Shown: positions 42,438 to 55,175 of the stretch, piece by piece | Position numbering within the stretch: position 1 is the stretch's first letter | Layout of the letters: every line of letters begins with the position of its first letter | From: Lutraria lutraria | Taxonomy: Eukaryota; Mollusca; Bivalvia; Venerida; Mactridae | Direction of reading: 5' to 3' | DNA: 64,000 nt | Assembly: GCA_964023205.1 (NCBI GenBank) | Contig: OZ026835.1 | Location: 13,970,414 to 14,034,413 of the forward strand | Notes under the pieces: generated by a model | Database searches by the model: none | What the model was told of the DNA's origin: nothing | Seen by the model: only the letters and a program-made list of their open reading frames with translations | Program-made: the position numbers and the translations under genes

Positions 42438-44879
42438 GACTGGATTTCATCCATTTGTCAAAATAAGAAAATGGTATTATAAATGAAGTCCAAACAAAAC
42501 CATACCTAACTACACTTTTGCAATCATAAGAACTCGGGCATTTCCGTAACTGAGAAATACACCTTGTACCTATAATAAGTGTAGGGTTACAATTTTTTGT
42601 TATTTGGTTTCCGGTCACTACTTTCTCAGATTTTCAGACTTTCAAATGGTTATCATTCACGATTGATAAAATGGGCATCAAATTCTTATTGAAAGAGAAA
42701 CAGGCTGTTTCCATTGTTGGATTCCCAAGGTCAGCCATGGTAGAATGTAACCCGTGAACTACTATTATTATGTCTGAGGCACTTTAGACAAACGCGGAAT
42801 TGAGTTAGGACCTTTTTTTCATAAAACAGATCATTTCTCACCTGATGAACTCCCTCTAGCCATGTTTTCTCCTGTTTTAAAGTTAAAAATGGCATTTTGT
42901 CCATGCAAGATTGAACCTAACTCATCATTTGACTTTGGTAATTTCTTGTACAAACTTGCCACATCTGATGTTTTGAATTTTTTTAGCAATAAATTTGTAA
43001 GATTTTCTACTATTATATATTTTTTATGATGGACTAATATTTAGTTTGCATACATGGCTTATACTATGCACAAACAACAGCATAAAAGGAGTAAAAATGT
43101 AAAAATGGCAAAATGTGTGTTTTTTATGATTGAGATTGGTCTTTTCTTGCATAAACAAATTTTATGTAACCAATACTGATGATATGTAGTTCCTGTTTGA
43201 TTATGTTACTTAAATATGAGATCTTTGACTTAACTCACCTGGTTGATACTGCAAACCCAACTGCCTATGCTGCCCAATCACATAATTATAAAGCCTAATG
43301 TTTAAATATTTAAGAATGGTGCTGCCCCTTCCCAATTCATTAGTCATTATCCAGATCTTTTAAATGGTATGTTTTAATAGTATATTCAGTATTCATGAGT
43401 AACTTATAACAGTACTCAGATGATTTTTCTTTCGACAATTTTGTGTTGTTTGATGGGTGAAATTGAAAAATAATGTCTGTTAACGTATAAAAATCAGGAA
43501 ATCGAGAGCCTATGTACCACCATTGCAACATCGTGCTTTTGACTAAAGGCCATAATTAAGAACTTGATGAAGATAAATTGTAATATATACTTCTTTTTGA
43601 AAATCAATGTACTTCATAATAATACAATTCCTTATTCATTATTTTATTCAGGAGAAAAACTGTGTTTCAAATCTTATCATGTTGTATACCAACAAGTAAT
43701 AATTAGCAAATCAACACAGACAAAATATCTAGTTTGTTTATACATGGCGATTTTTCTTTTAAAAGGGAACCTTACAGGTATCAGCAGGCGGTTCGCTAGG
43801 ACAAGCAACATTTATAAATAAACAGAGTCACAATTATTTGACTACAGCTTATCCGAAAATTTTTTAAACCGAAATGAAGTTTTCCCTGCACATATGTAGT
43901 TAAATCCAAACATCCAATATACGAATATTTTCATCCGAGAACTATGACATATGCGAAGTGTAAATAAGTGCCTAAACCATGTAACCTCGTAATTACACAC
44001 CTATAATCCGAAATTTAAAATTCAATCGATGACTTAGAGTTGCCTATTGAACGAAATCTTTGTGTCAAAAGGTGTGAACCACATTTAAGTTCGACTTGAT
44101 AAATGAATTACATCAGGGATGCTATATTACATAAGCATCCCTGATTACATTAATGATATCATTAATTGATTTTTATTCCCAATCAACCTTTAAAAGTGCC
44201 CACATAAGTTCTCTGTTTTTTAACCAAAATGTCACGAATATAATCCAAACATACCAAAACGCAAGACAAACACAAATCCTGAGCACGTGAGTTCGCAATC
44301 ATAACACGATTACGGAAAACTATGGAACGCCATAGCTGTCTGAACATAAGTAGAAACTTTTTATGTAATAGATATAGAACGGGTTTTTCTTCAAAAGTGT
44401 TTTCTTACAGACGGTTCGCTTAGATAAACAATTTTGACATGCTGTACATTGCAGATATACAGTTTCATAATGCTGATGTTCTGTGGAAGGATAGATACAT
44501 TAAATCAAGTGTTGCCGATTTACTACGTGAAAATCATGTTACTTTTACAAATGTAAAGAAAATGTTAATTTTTGAAAAACATATTTTACAACGATTTTAT
44601 GATACCTTCAACTTTAAGGAACATTCACCTTTTTAAGTATTGATAAAAGCCATTCTTCAAACACAATAAAACATATTTCTAGCATTTGTATATCGGATAA
44701 CACTTCATGAATCTAATTCCAAGTACACAAAAAGAACATTGTTTGGTGATCAAGATATTTTCTTCATTACCCATCGACTGATGTCTCTTTAAAACGCAAA
44801 TTCTAAAAAAGGGCGTTATTTGAATCTTGATTTTTGGACCACAATTGCTTTATGTGATTGGATTGTCTAACTGAAAATG
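42438..44879. other. No gene recognised; one perfect hairpin
   Basis: AT-rich non-coding sequence. ATCAGGGATGCT at 44112-44123 is exactly inverted at 44134-44145 around a 10-nt loop. Confidence 0.45.
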
Positions 44880-46765
44880 ACCGAGTTAATGTTACCTGAT
44901 GTTGACTGTAGTTGATGTTATCTGGTGATGATTTTACAGTTGTTGCTATGTGATGTAGTCTAAAGTTGATGTTATCTTGTTTTGTATGTAGACGATGTTA
45001 TCCGATGTTAGCTGTATGTATTGTTATCTTGATGTTGACTGTATGTGATGTTAGCTGGTGTTGACTGCATACGATGATATCTGATGTTGGCTGTATGTAT
45101 TGCTATCTGGTGTTGACTATACGATGTTATCTGATGTTGACTGTAGTTGATATTATCTGGTGTAAACGGCATACGATGCTATCCGATGTTGACTGTATGT
45201 GTTACTATCTGGTGTTGACTGTATACGGTGTTATCTGATGTTGGCTGTATGTGTTGTTATCTTGTGTTGACTGCATACAATGTTATCTGCTGTTGGCTGT
45301 ATGTATTGTTATCTGGTGTTGACTGTATACGATGCTATCTGATGTTGACTGCAGCTGGTGTTATCTGGTGTTGACTGCATACGATGGTATCTGCTGTTGA
45401 CTGTATGTGTTATTATCTGGTATTGTCTGCATACGTTGCTATCTGGTGTTGACTGTATACTGATGATGTCATCTGATTTACATGTAGACTGTAGTAGATG
45501 TTATGTGATGATGTCAGTGGTTTATGTTATCTGATGTTGACTGTAGTTGATGTTATCTCATGGTGATTGATTGAGTCATCTGATTTACATGTAGACTGAA
45601 GTTGGTGTTATGAGATGTTGACTGTACTTAATGTTATCTGATGTTGATTGTAGTTGATGTTATCTAATGTTTACTGTAGTTGGTGTTATCTGGTATTGAC
45701 TGTATGCGATTTGATGTTGGGGTGCAGTTGATGTTATCTCATGTTGACTGTAGTTCATGTTAAATGATGTTGACTGTGGTTGATGTTATCTGAAGTATAC
45801 TGTACTCGTATAGTTCATGTTAAATCATTTTGACTGTATTTGATGTTTTCTGGTGCTGTCTATAGTTGGTGTTATCCGATGTTGACTGTATGTGATGCTA
45901 TTTGATGTTGGGGTACAGTTGATGTTATCTGATGCTGACTGTAGTTCATGTTAAATGATGTTGACTGTGGTTGATGTTATCTGAAGTAGACTGTATAGTT
46001 CATGTTATCTCATATTGACTGTATGTGATGTCATCTGATGCTGTCTGTATTTGGTGTTATCTCATGTTGACTGTAGTCGATAGTTTCTAATGTGACTGTA
46101 GTTGATGTTATCTAATGTAGACTGTAGTTGATAGTTTCTGATGTTGACTGTAGTTGATGTTATCTGATGGATGTTGACTGCAGTTGATGTTATCTAATAT
46201 AGACTGTAGTTGATAGTTTCTGGTGTTGATTGTAGTCGATGTTATCAGATGTTGACTTATGATTTCATCTGATGTACATGTGATGTTATCTGATTTTGTA
46301 TGTGTATGATGTTGTCTGACGTTGACTATATGTGATGCTATCTGATGTTGACCGTATGTGTTGTTATCTGATGTTGTCTGTAATTGATGTTGTCAGATAT
46401 ATAGAATGTAGTTGGTAGTATCTGATGTTAACTGTATGTAACTGATGCTGACTGTATGTGATGTTATCTGATGCTGACTGTATGTGATGTTATCTGATGT
46501 TGTCTGTAGTTGATGTTATCAGATGTTGACTGTATGTGATGTTATCTGATGTTGTCTGTAGTTGATGTTATCAGATATTGACTGTAGTCATTATTATTTA
46601 TGACATTATTATCCGGTGTGGACCGATTATGTTGTATGATGTACATGTAGACTGCAGTTGATGTTATCTGATGTTGGCTGATGATGATGTTATCTGACGC
46701 TGACTGTAGCTGATGTTATCTATCTACTGACAGCTGTATTGATGCGCTGTCTACTGACGCTGACT
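44880..46765 (+). repeat. Satellite S1, plus orientation (left arm of inverted duplication)
   Basis: About 1.9 kb of imperfect repeats of GATGTTATCTGATGTTGACTGTAGTT / ..TATGT, a 25-33-bp compound unit built from a shorter GATGTTATCTG word. The reverse complement of the same word makes up the array at 59.9-62.7 kb. Confidence 0.9.
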
Positions 46766-48400
46766 TTTATAGATCTGCATGAGTACAGTTGTTTGTAAAA
46801 CTCATGACTTTAATTCCCTTATACATGTTTAGGACTTCATTACAAATACATGTTAATATATCTGGAGTTTCTATAACATATAAACAACATTGTGCATTAT
46901 GTATCTTTTAAGTTCAGTACAATAATCCGTCATCTTAATGACCAATAATGGCTAAATGAGAATTTCATCTTAGGCTCTTAATGTTTTGTAATACTTATGC
47001 TAACGCTTTGAACAATTACTTTTCTTATTTTAACCATTATGGGGAAAACATTGATAAACATACTCGTTATTTTATAAAAAACACGTCCATGATTAAAGAA
47101 GCAGTCTGTCCAAACTGGGCAAACACAATATCGCTGATGATGGATAAAGGGACTTCATTGGTCACGTGGTAAGAGATTCTGACTTGTTATCACTAGCCGC
47201 TCACGACCAGGTCTTCGAATTACACATGGGGTCTGAAAAAGCGAGGAAGGTGTCCATTCAGCTTACAGAGGTCCGATGGTTCTAATCAGGTGTACGTTTA
47301 GGTTACTGTATAGCCGACAAAGTCGCTTAATGATATAGACTGGTGGTTCGAAGTTTAATTCCCCGTGAAACGAATAACTGTCGGAATTTGATGGAATTTC
47401 ATATTCATGAGTACAGTCCAACCCGTGTTTGCGAAAAAAAGGTCACCTGTAAATATGCCATTCTTTAATAAAGTTATTGATCATTAAGACAAAAATAACC
47501 AACATTGTATCTAAACCATCGCTTTTGGTTAAGTACCAAAACAGGTTACCCTATTAAAAAGTCATACTATTTTCAACAAAATTCATATATTTCTCAAACC
47601 CTTAATATGAAGAATGAGGTGAATACGGCCACAGTTAGTTTATATGGCTCTTTAAAAGATTATGGAAATATTGGCAACACTTGATTATATTTCTCTACAA
47701 TTTGACTATCTATATGTAATGGTTATATTTGTTTCACGGAGTTATATTGGCAATTTGTTCTGTTTTTCTTTTTATAAATGTAAGACATTGAAATGACATA
47801 AATAAAAACTGAGTCCCAGTAACTGATCCAAATGTAATTTTCCGTGTGATACGATTCTTTGGCTCATTTTTGTGCGTTGACAAAATATCGCCTATAGCAT
47901 GTTTTGAGTTACACAAATTACTACGATTTATGAAAACATGGTATTCAATCAGTTTAAATATAACACACCAATAACTTTAACAGAGATTTCGTATGACTAC
48001 AAACCATTTTCTGTCAACACATTTCGTGAACTCCGGATAATAACGTGCTTCACGAATCCTTCGTATTCATTTAAGCAAACATCTTTTGTTACTCTATTTA
48101 TCGCACATTCTTTCTTTTGTTATGCATTTAATACCTAATCCAATTATCCACACATGTGTATATGATACGATGTCCGATTGAAGGGAAGTAAATCGAAAAC
48201 TAGTTCTTGACTAGACTATCGCCCTTGAAAGATTTTCTAGAGGACAGTCGTTATGGCGAACTCGCTTGAAGTGTTTTTCTTTTAGCTGTAAGACGAAACA
48301 ATGAAAACAAAGTCTGCTTCTTTATACATTTACAATTAGTTTCTGTTGTGTTGAAGTAATTTCCAGGTCACGAACAACTATTTCACATGTAGGCATTCAT
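46735..48400 (+). repeat. Left arm flank of the inverted duplication
   Basis: 46735-46812 (TGATGCGCTGTCTACTGACGCTGACT..GTTTGTAAAACTCATGA) and 47640-48400 (ATTGGCAACA, GTTTCACG, TGTGATACGATTCTT, CAACACATTTCGTGAACTC, CGTGCTTCACGAATCC, TCTTTATACA) are inverted counterparts of 59797-59871 and 58965-59775. About 820 bp at 46813-47640 has no counterpart and contains degenerate tRNA-like words. By eye the arms differ at roughly a quarter of positions. Confidence 0.8.
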
Positions 48401-51160
48401 TTAACTTGTGACATGGTATTTATGTTAGGTCCATTATCTGTGGTTCTTGTAGAGTTATTTAATGGTCATATACATGTCCTGGGTTTCCTCTGTACATTTC
48501 ACATGTCATGTTATTAAATTCAAAGCTTATGGTCATTGTTTACACATAGTAACATTTATTCATGGTGGTCATAGTAACAGTATCAAGATGATAGTTTTTA
48601 AAATGTGTATTAGGAATAAAAGTACTTGTATTTCTTCCAGGCAAACAGTTAAAATGTGTAGCATTTCCTTGATAATTGTGGCTAATTGACCTAAGAGGTA
48701 CGATGTGTCAAGACTATATAACTTGACTTTCAAAATCTAATTCATATTTATTATAGCATTAGCCATTAAGGTTTTCGAAGTCTAATACGAAGTGTTAAGG
48801 ATCATATTTTAGATATTGTCATTCTTTTGTATATCCATTAAGACATTTACAGGTGAATTTTTAAAAACTTTTACCGTCAGTTAAGAGAGTTACAACCATT
48901 TTTGTTCCTCTACCCCTAACATAAAACAGTACCTCAAAATCATATGAAGTCACCTCTATGAAAATTAACTAACAAATGATACAATAAATGCAAGAATGTG
49001 TATAAGTCTAAGGGTAACCAATGTTTAGTCAATTCAAATTGTTTATACAATGTTTGGAATAACTATGTTGCAGAAAAAGTGAAAAATGTAACCCAGCCCC
49101 TTTAAGATTTGGTCAAGATTTTAGCCTTTTACCAAAAAATAACAACTTGATAAATATCATTTAAATAAAAACTAATAGAGGGAAACAACTGGAATTTTCT
49201 CAAAATTAACTACTATGTGTGTATAATGTCTACACCAAATTTTAAAAAGTTTCACCGTCCGGTTTTGAAAAAAATTGTGTCAGAAATCCATAGTTACTTG
49301 ATTTTCGTTAATTAACCATGTATAAATTCCAATAAACTAGACAAAAAAATTTGGAATAAATATTTTCTTCCACATTACTTTATAAATTCATGTTCTTAAT
49401 ACGAAACATTACCTCAAAACTAAAAAAAAATATAAAAAATGGTCCCAGTGAGGTTTGAACCCATTACCCTCAGGAATATGTCAATATGTCAGTAAAATTC
49501 ATGAACTTGAGTACTTTTCAAAATTAGAGATTGAAATCCTTAAAGTCACAATAAACTCCAGAAACGTTGTATTACCATCCATTGATAATTGCAAATCTTT
49601 GATACAGAATTGTGAATGGTTCATACTTAACAGATTGGTATAATTATATAAAAACATGCGAGTTATACTTCTACTGAGCATGAACATTTTACATCTTTAC
49701 CAAATAATGCTTCGTCAGTGAGTTTGAGATTGCCGTACAAGTTCCGTGAGTTTTCCGATAGCCACATACAGGGTGTTTCATTATACCTGTCCCCGCTTTA
49801 CACTACTGTAATTTATAATATGACTTGTTTCTGAGATAGTTGAATTTAAGTGTTATATTGAAGACAGAATAAAGTTTTTTTTGCTATATAAAACATGTAT
49901 ATTCCCTTTATACTTTTAATACATTACGCATTTTCCAAACTGTACACTTCAAAGCACATGCTCCAAATGACGTTCGTTCTGGGCAATGGCGACGTCAAGT
50001 CTGTGTTTATATGTTATGTATGTTATATTTGTAATCATCCAATTAGCAAATACATATGACATTGCAAAATATGTCAGTATGTAGAAAAGTTCATTTAGTG
50101 TCGTTTGGCGTGACTGACATGAGCGCAGTTCTGATCATTTACGAAGCTTTCGGAATGCTCGGAAAATGTTAATGCAAATATTACATCGGAGGCTTTATCT
50201 AAAATATAAACTTCGCTCTCCGTTCTTTTATTTGAATCACGGAAAAAAGTTAAGAATACAATTTGCTTGTCTTATGAATAAATAAATACAACTTGATTTC
50301 ATTTGAAAAAATGCATATTTTTATCGTGTAATAGATTATTCCTACAAGCAGAATCAGAGGTATGGAAATTCACCTTCCGTCAATGCTATCAGTAGTTTGA
50401 GTCAAGATGGGCGGAATATTTGTCGCCTAGTGTTGCACGCAGGAAATTATATAGAAACAGGTCTATCTTTATATACTACATGTATTAAACGTAGTATATT
50501 TCATTCGAAAATAACTATAGATTAATATTTAATCAACAGGTTCACTAATTTTTCAGTTTCATTTGAATGACTGGAATCAAATCTATTTGCCTTGCTTGAT
50601 TTCATGTCGTGCTTTTTATGCTTACCGGTAAATTAAAATTATAGATCGTTAGAACATATGTTTCAAGTCGATATTTAGACTGTAAATATCAAATCGTGAA
50701 TATTAAAGAAACTAGAATCTACTTATCAAGGACGAATGATATAGGAGACGGAAAGTTAATTGGGACAGGCAGTATATCGCGACACGTATTGCAGTATAGG
50801 TTGACTGTATTGCAATACATCGCAATACGGCAATGCCATATCGTTGCACCAATAATTGTTACTGCCATCCTTAGGAAAGACGAAATATGGACTATAAAGA
50901 AAGGTAGCCTTTATTCGGAGGACATTTAGTTCTTAAAATCAATGACAGTATAGAAAAGCACCTTTATTCGGGGATGACCACCAACACATGTTTGTCTGTA
51001 TAAAAAACGTTGCAAAAAATAGGAATGGATTAAAAACTGTAATAAAACCAATATGCAACAAGATGAAACACAATGCCCTTCTGGATGACCTTGACCTTTG
51101 ACCTACTGACCTGAAAATGCACAGGTCATGTAGAGGGTCAAGTTAAATTTGATTTAATTT
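48401..51160. other. No gene recognised
   Basis: AT-rich. GGTTTGAACCC at 49453-49463 resembles a B box on the minus strand, and 50905-51000 resembles a degraded end of the CAGTCA..ACCTGT MITE type. TGACCTTGACCTTTGACCTACTGACCT at 51084-51110 is a nuclear-receptor-like repeat. Confidence 0.45.
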
Positions 51161-51164
51161 GATA

Positions 51165-52530
51165 AAACGCCTTTTTTTATACATAAATATATATTCAATG
51201 GCGTTGTAGAATATATGGTAACATTTCTTAAACAATTACACATATAAAGGTATTAAAATACTATAGACAATAATAATAGAAAAGCATGATCATAAAATAC
51301 AATACATTTGCCAGAACTAATAAATAAAAGTAGAATATGTATAAAAATGAAGTAATTTAAAGATAATCTTGTTACAGTGATAAAAGAGTTGCAGGTCTTT
51401 TATAAACAAATTATAAAAACTTCAAAAACATTGAGTTTTCAGCTTTTTCTTGAACATGTCAATAGACTCAGAATTCCTGATTTCAATTGGTAAATTGTTC
51501 CACACCTTGGGACCCATTGTATCAAAACATCTATCATTGAAAGTCTTATATTTGTAAAAAGGAACGACGTAACAACAGTCTGAAACAGCAGACGATCGCA
51601 AACCTTGCCTTCTTGGAACTTGTTGATTCAAAAGCTCTATCAGATATGGTGGTACCTTGACTACATGACAGTTGTACATGAAGCATAATAATTAGCTTTT
51701 ACCGGCAACCAATGCAGGTCAAACAGTGCCTGTTTTGAGCTGTCATATTTATTCCAAAATAGAACAAGTTTGGCGCACATATTTTGAATAGGCTGCATCT
51801 TTTGAATTTCACTTTCAGCTATAACATACAGAATCACATTACAATTATCATTGTATGATATAACCGAAGATAAAACTAGAATCTCAGTATTTTCTGATAT
51901 TCTTTATTCAATATGGCTGTTCGACATTTGTGCTTAACATGTTCCTTAAAGTACAAAGATTCGTCGAGGAAAGCACCAAGATATCTGATAGTTGGCTCAC
52001 GTTTGATATTATCTCCAGCAACGTTCACAGATTTTGTGGAACACTTTTTCAATTGGGAGTTGTTTTTTTTTTTATTATTTATTATTATTATACCATATTT
52101 ATATAGCCCTTTTTTCATGTAATTACACGTTCAAAAGTGCTGTACAATCACGATTACGACATGGTTAAAACAATATGTAATGAATACAAACATGTTAGTC
52201 AAAAATGATATGGGTAAAATATATACAACTATGGACAAATTTATAAGTCAACAAATCCACCATTAATTTATACAGACAAGTAAGGTACACAATAATTCTA
52301 AAATGATTCAAGTCCGGTTGGCTTCGTAAGCTGTTTGGCCAGTCCACAGTTACTGCCGGATAGAATATATTCAGTCTTTGAAGAGTTCATTTTAAACTTA
52401 TTTTGACTCATCCAGTCATTTATAGTTATTGCACATCGTTCGATATCGTGGATTGCTTCCAACTCCGCCGTGTCAGATGTCGGACAAAACTGTTTATTCG
52501 CAATATGGTCATCAGCAAATCCATGCACTG
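51165..52530 (-). pseudogene. LINE-C, 5'-truncated non-LTR element split by a LINE-A tail
   Basis: Minus strand: ADDHIANKQF (remnant of the YADD region), NDWMSQNKFKMNSSKTEYIL, then the insertion at 52075-52347, then IRYLGAFLDESLYFKEHV, a TAILN..QKILRF stretch, LHWLPVKAN near 51710 and the C-terminal frame 51679-51422 (WNNLPIEIRNSES). The 3' end is an A run at 51171-51177. The reading frame on both sides of the insertion is nearly continuous once the inserted part is ignored. Confidence 0.75.
52075..52347 (-). mobile_element. 3' end of LINE-A inserted into LINE-C
   Basis: About 265 bp essentially identical to 28860-29135, the 3' UTR and (ATA)n tail of LINE-A. It is 5'-truncated at 52347 and flanked by a short AACT/AACT repeat compatible with a small target duplication. 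The very high similarity shows LINE-A family activity was recent. Confidence 0.85.
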
Positions 52531-53095
52531 AGATCGATTTGGGAATAAGGGTCAGATACTGAAGTCTTTACAGGAACTAGGGTCAGATACTGAAGTCTTT
52601 ACAGGAACTAGGGTCAAATACTCAAGTCTTTACAGGAACTAGGGTCAGATACTCAAGTCTTTACAGGAACTAGGGTCAGATGATCAAGTCTTTACAGGAA
52701 CAAGGGTCAGATACTGAAGTCTTTACAGGAACTAGGGTCAGATACTCAAGTCTTTACAGGAGCTAGGGTCAGATACTGAAGTCTTTACAGGAACTAGGGT
52801 CAGATACTGAAGTCTTTACAGGAACTAGGGTCAGATACTCAAGTCTTTACAGGAACTAGGGTCAGATACTCAAGTCTTTACAGTAACTAGGGTCAGATAA
52901 CCAAGTCTTTACAGGAACTAGGGTCAGATAACCAAGCCTTACAGGAACTAGGGTCAGATACTGAAGTCTTTACAGGAACTAGGGTCAGATAACCAAGTCT
53001 TTACAGTAACTAGGGTCAGATAACCAAGTCTTTACAGGAACTAGGGTCAGATAACCAAGTCTTTACAGGAACTAGGGTCAGTTAACCAAGTCTGA
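52531..53095 (+). repeat. Satellite S2, 31-bp unit
   Basis: About 18 copies of AACTAGGGTCAGATACT(C/G)AAGTCTTTACAGG. Units ending in GATAACCAAG cluster in the right half. A related 31-bp unit makes up 62930-63290. Confidence 0.95.
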
Positions 53096-54839
53096 CAAAG
53101 TAAAACAAGATGATTTGAAATAACAGATCAATTGCAACGGATGAGAACATCAAATCAATGATGAGTCACGGCTTGTAACAAGAATGAAGGACGACTTTCG
53201 TATAATCAGAAAGAAAACAATGTGATACATATATTTTTATTCTACATTCATTAGATTTTGAATTATTCCTTCAATAATATATCAAATTGATTGGGATTGT
53301 TTTATACCAATAAAGAATTTTTTTTGTCCAACATGTATGCACTACTATATACTGAGTATGTCATCCATAATGTTTCTTTATTACTTTGCGTTGTCCTATT
53401 TCATTGTTGTGGTCAATTATCTTATTCAAGTATCTTAATACAATATGCATAAAATATGTGAAACTGTGGGTAACTTTAAACTAACGCCATGGATTGTATC
53501 AAGTATGTACGTAAATATTATTCAACTCCTCTAAATTGTCACATATACGTACATGCGTTATACATACGTTATACTCCGCTTTTTCTATGCAGAGACAAAC
53601 CTGTGTACGTTGCCACCCCCGAATAAAAGCTATCCTGAGATTAATTTTCTAAGTTCTAAACTTAGAAGAAAAGGATCTCATATACGAACCACATGTCAAT
53701 AGATTTGGATTAAACATACTTGATTGTCAAGACAAGACATAAACAATTATACATTTGTACATACTACATCCATACAATGCAAACATCTAGACAAGTGGGC
53801 TGATTCAGGCTTTGTTTCTTTTCATATTATATTTTGCTGAACTATAGTTTCAAATATAATATGATCTTGTGTGTGTAGTCCATTGATCAAGAGTTGTTAC
53901 TATAACTACTAAATGTTTGTAACGTTCATTTGGGTTTAGTCTAACTAATTAGACCCTTTGAGACGGCGAGATACTTTTTTATATTTGACCCATAAATTGC
54001 ACAAAGTTGGTATTAAGTTGATACTTTCTAATATACACTGACAATGCTCTTATATACGCACTCAAAGACGAAATTGGCCATCAGTGACCGAAGTTGGATA
54101 CTGATATCTATCAATTGTGTTAATAATAATAATGATAATACGTTATGAATTACCATAGGTAACATGTGTAAACATTTTGTATACGTAATCACACTTTACA
54201 AGGCCTTCAAATTACAAATGAAAACAAAAAATGAAAATAAAACACCTGCGTCATTGACAAACACTCATAATCACTACAGAAAACACACTGAGAAACTTGC
54301 ATAGACTTACACTGTAACATGGAACGGGAACTAGTTTTAGATTAACAAATACATGGCGGATGTACACAAACATAGTACTTAGGTCCGCATCAAGATTCAT
54401 GCGTTCCGAGGTTTGGAAAGCTGGACAATTGTCCGGTTTCAAAATTCCATCTGCCTATATGTAAAAAGCAGAAATTTTGGTGGCAATAAAGTTGGATGGT
54501 GGATCGCAGATTGTATTTCTTACTTTGTTAAAGTGACTAAAAAGTCCAAATATATTACTTACTCTGAATAATGTTTTCATTGTATTGTTTCATAACCTTC
54601 CAAGAGTACTAATTTAAATACAGTCCTTTCAGAAATATGAATATATCAGAATTGGTGAATTGTGCCCGCGTGTTCAGACTTCAATATATTATAATTATTT
54701 ATACAATGCCGAACATTTAGAATAAGCTAAACCTTATTTTAACAGATGGGTTCAAATCAAATTAGATTAAACTCACATCATTCTTAAAAAATGATACTGA
54801 ATGATTTACATAGAAAATGTTAAATTCATTTACAGAGCA
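53096..54839. other. No gene recognised
   Basis: AT-rich spacer inside the inverted duplication. No coding frame or repeat recognised. Confidence 0.45.
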
Positions 54840-55175
54840 GGGGGGCAGGATATTATAGAGCATAACAGTGCACAAGAGCATTCATATTGTACATCAAAGC
54901 ATCAATAGACACACCATCTCATTACGAGCATATCAGAGCATGAAAAAATAGAGCATTACAGAGCTTTACTATGCATATCAGAACGTCCAACTGTATAACA
55001 TATTATAACAGAATAGAACAAAAACATAACTGAGTAAAGTACAGTGCTCAGAGCATTACATAGAAGAAAAGGGCATAACTGGGCGTAATAGAACAAAGTA
55101 TTATAGAGTGTAACTGATCAGAACAGAGTATACTAGAGCATTACCGAACATTACAGTGCAGAGTAGAACAGAACT
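54840..55175 (+). repeat. Degenerate tandem repeat of an AGAGCATTACAGA-like word
   Basis: Loose repetition of AGAGCATTA/CAGAACA words with a period near 10-20 bp, e.g. GAGCATTACAGAGC, CAGAGCATTACATAGAA and TAGAGCATTACCGAACATTACAG. Confidence 0.5.

Noticed and set aside
44880..46765. Tandem GATGTTATCTG sequence considered as a repeat-protein gene
   Set aside because: All frames contain frequent stops and unit lengths are not multiples of three.
49443..49475. Possible tRNA on the minus strand (GGGTTCAAACC B-box-like)
   Set aside because: No A box or cloverleaf at proper spacing; at best a decayed SINE fragment.
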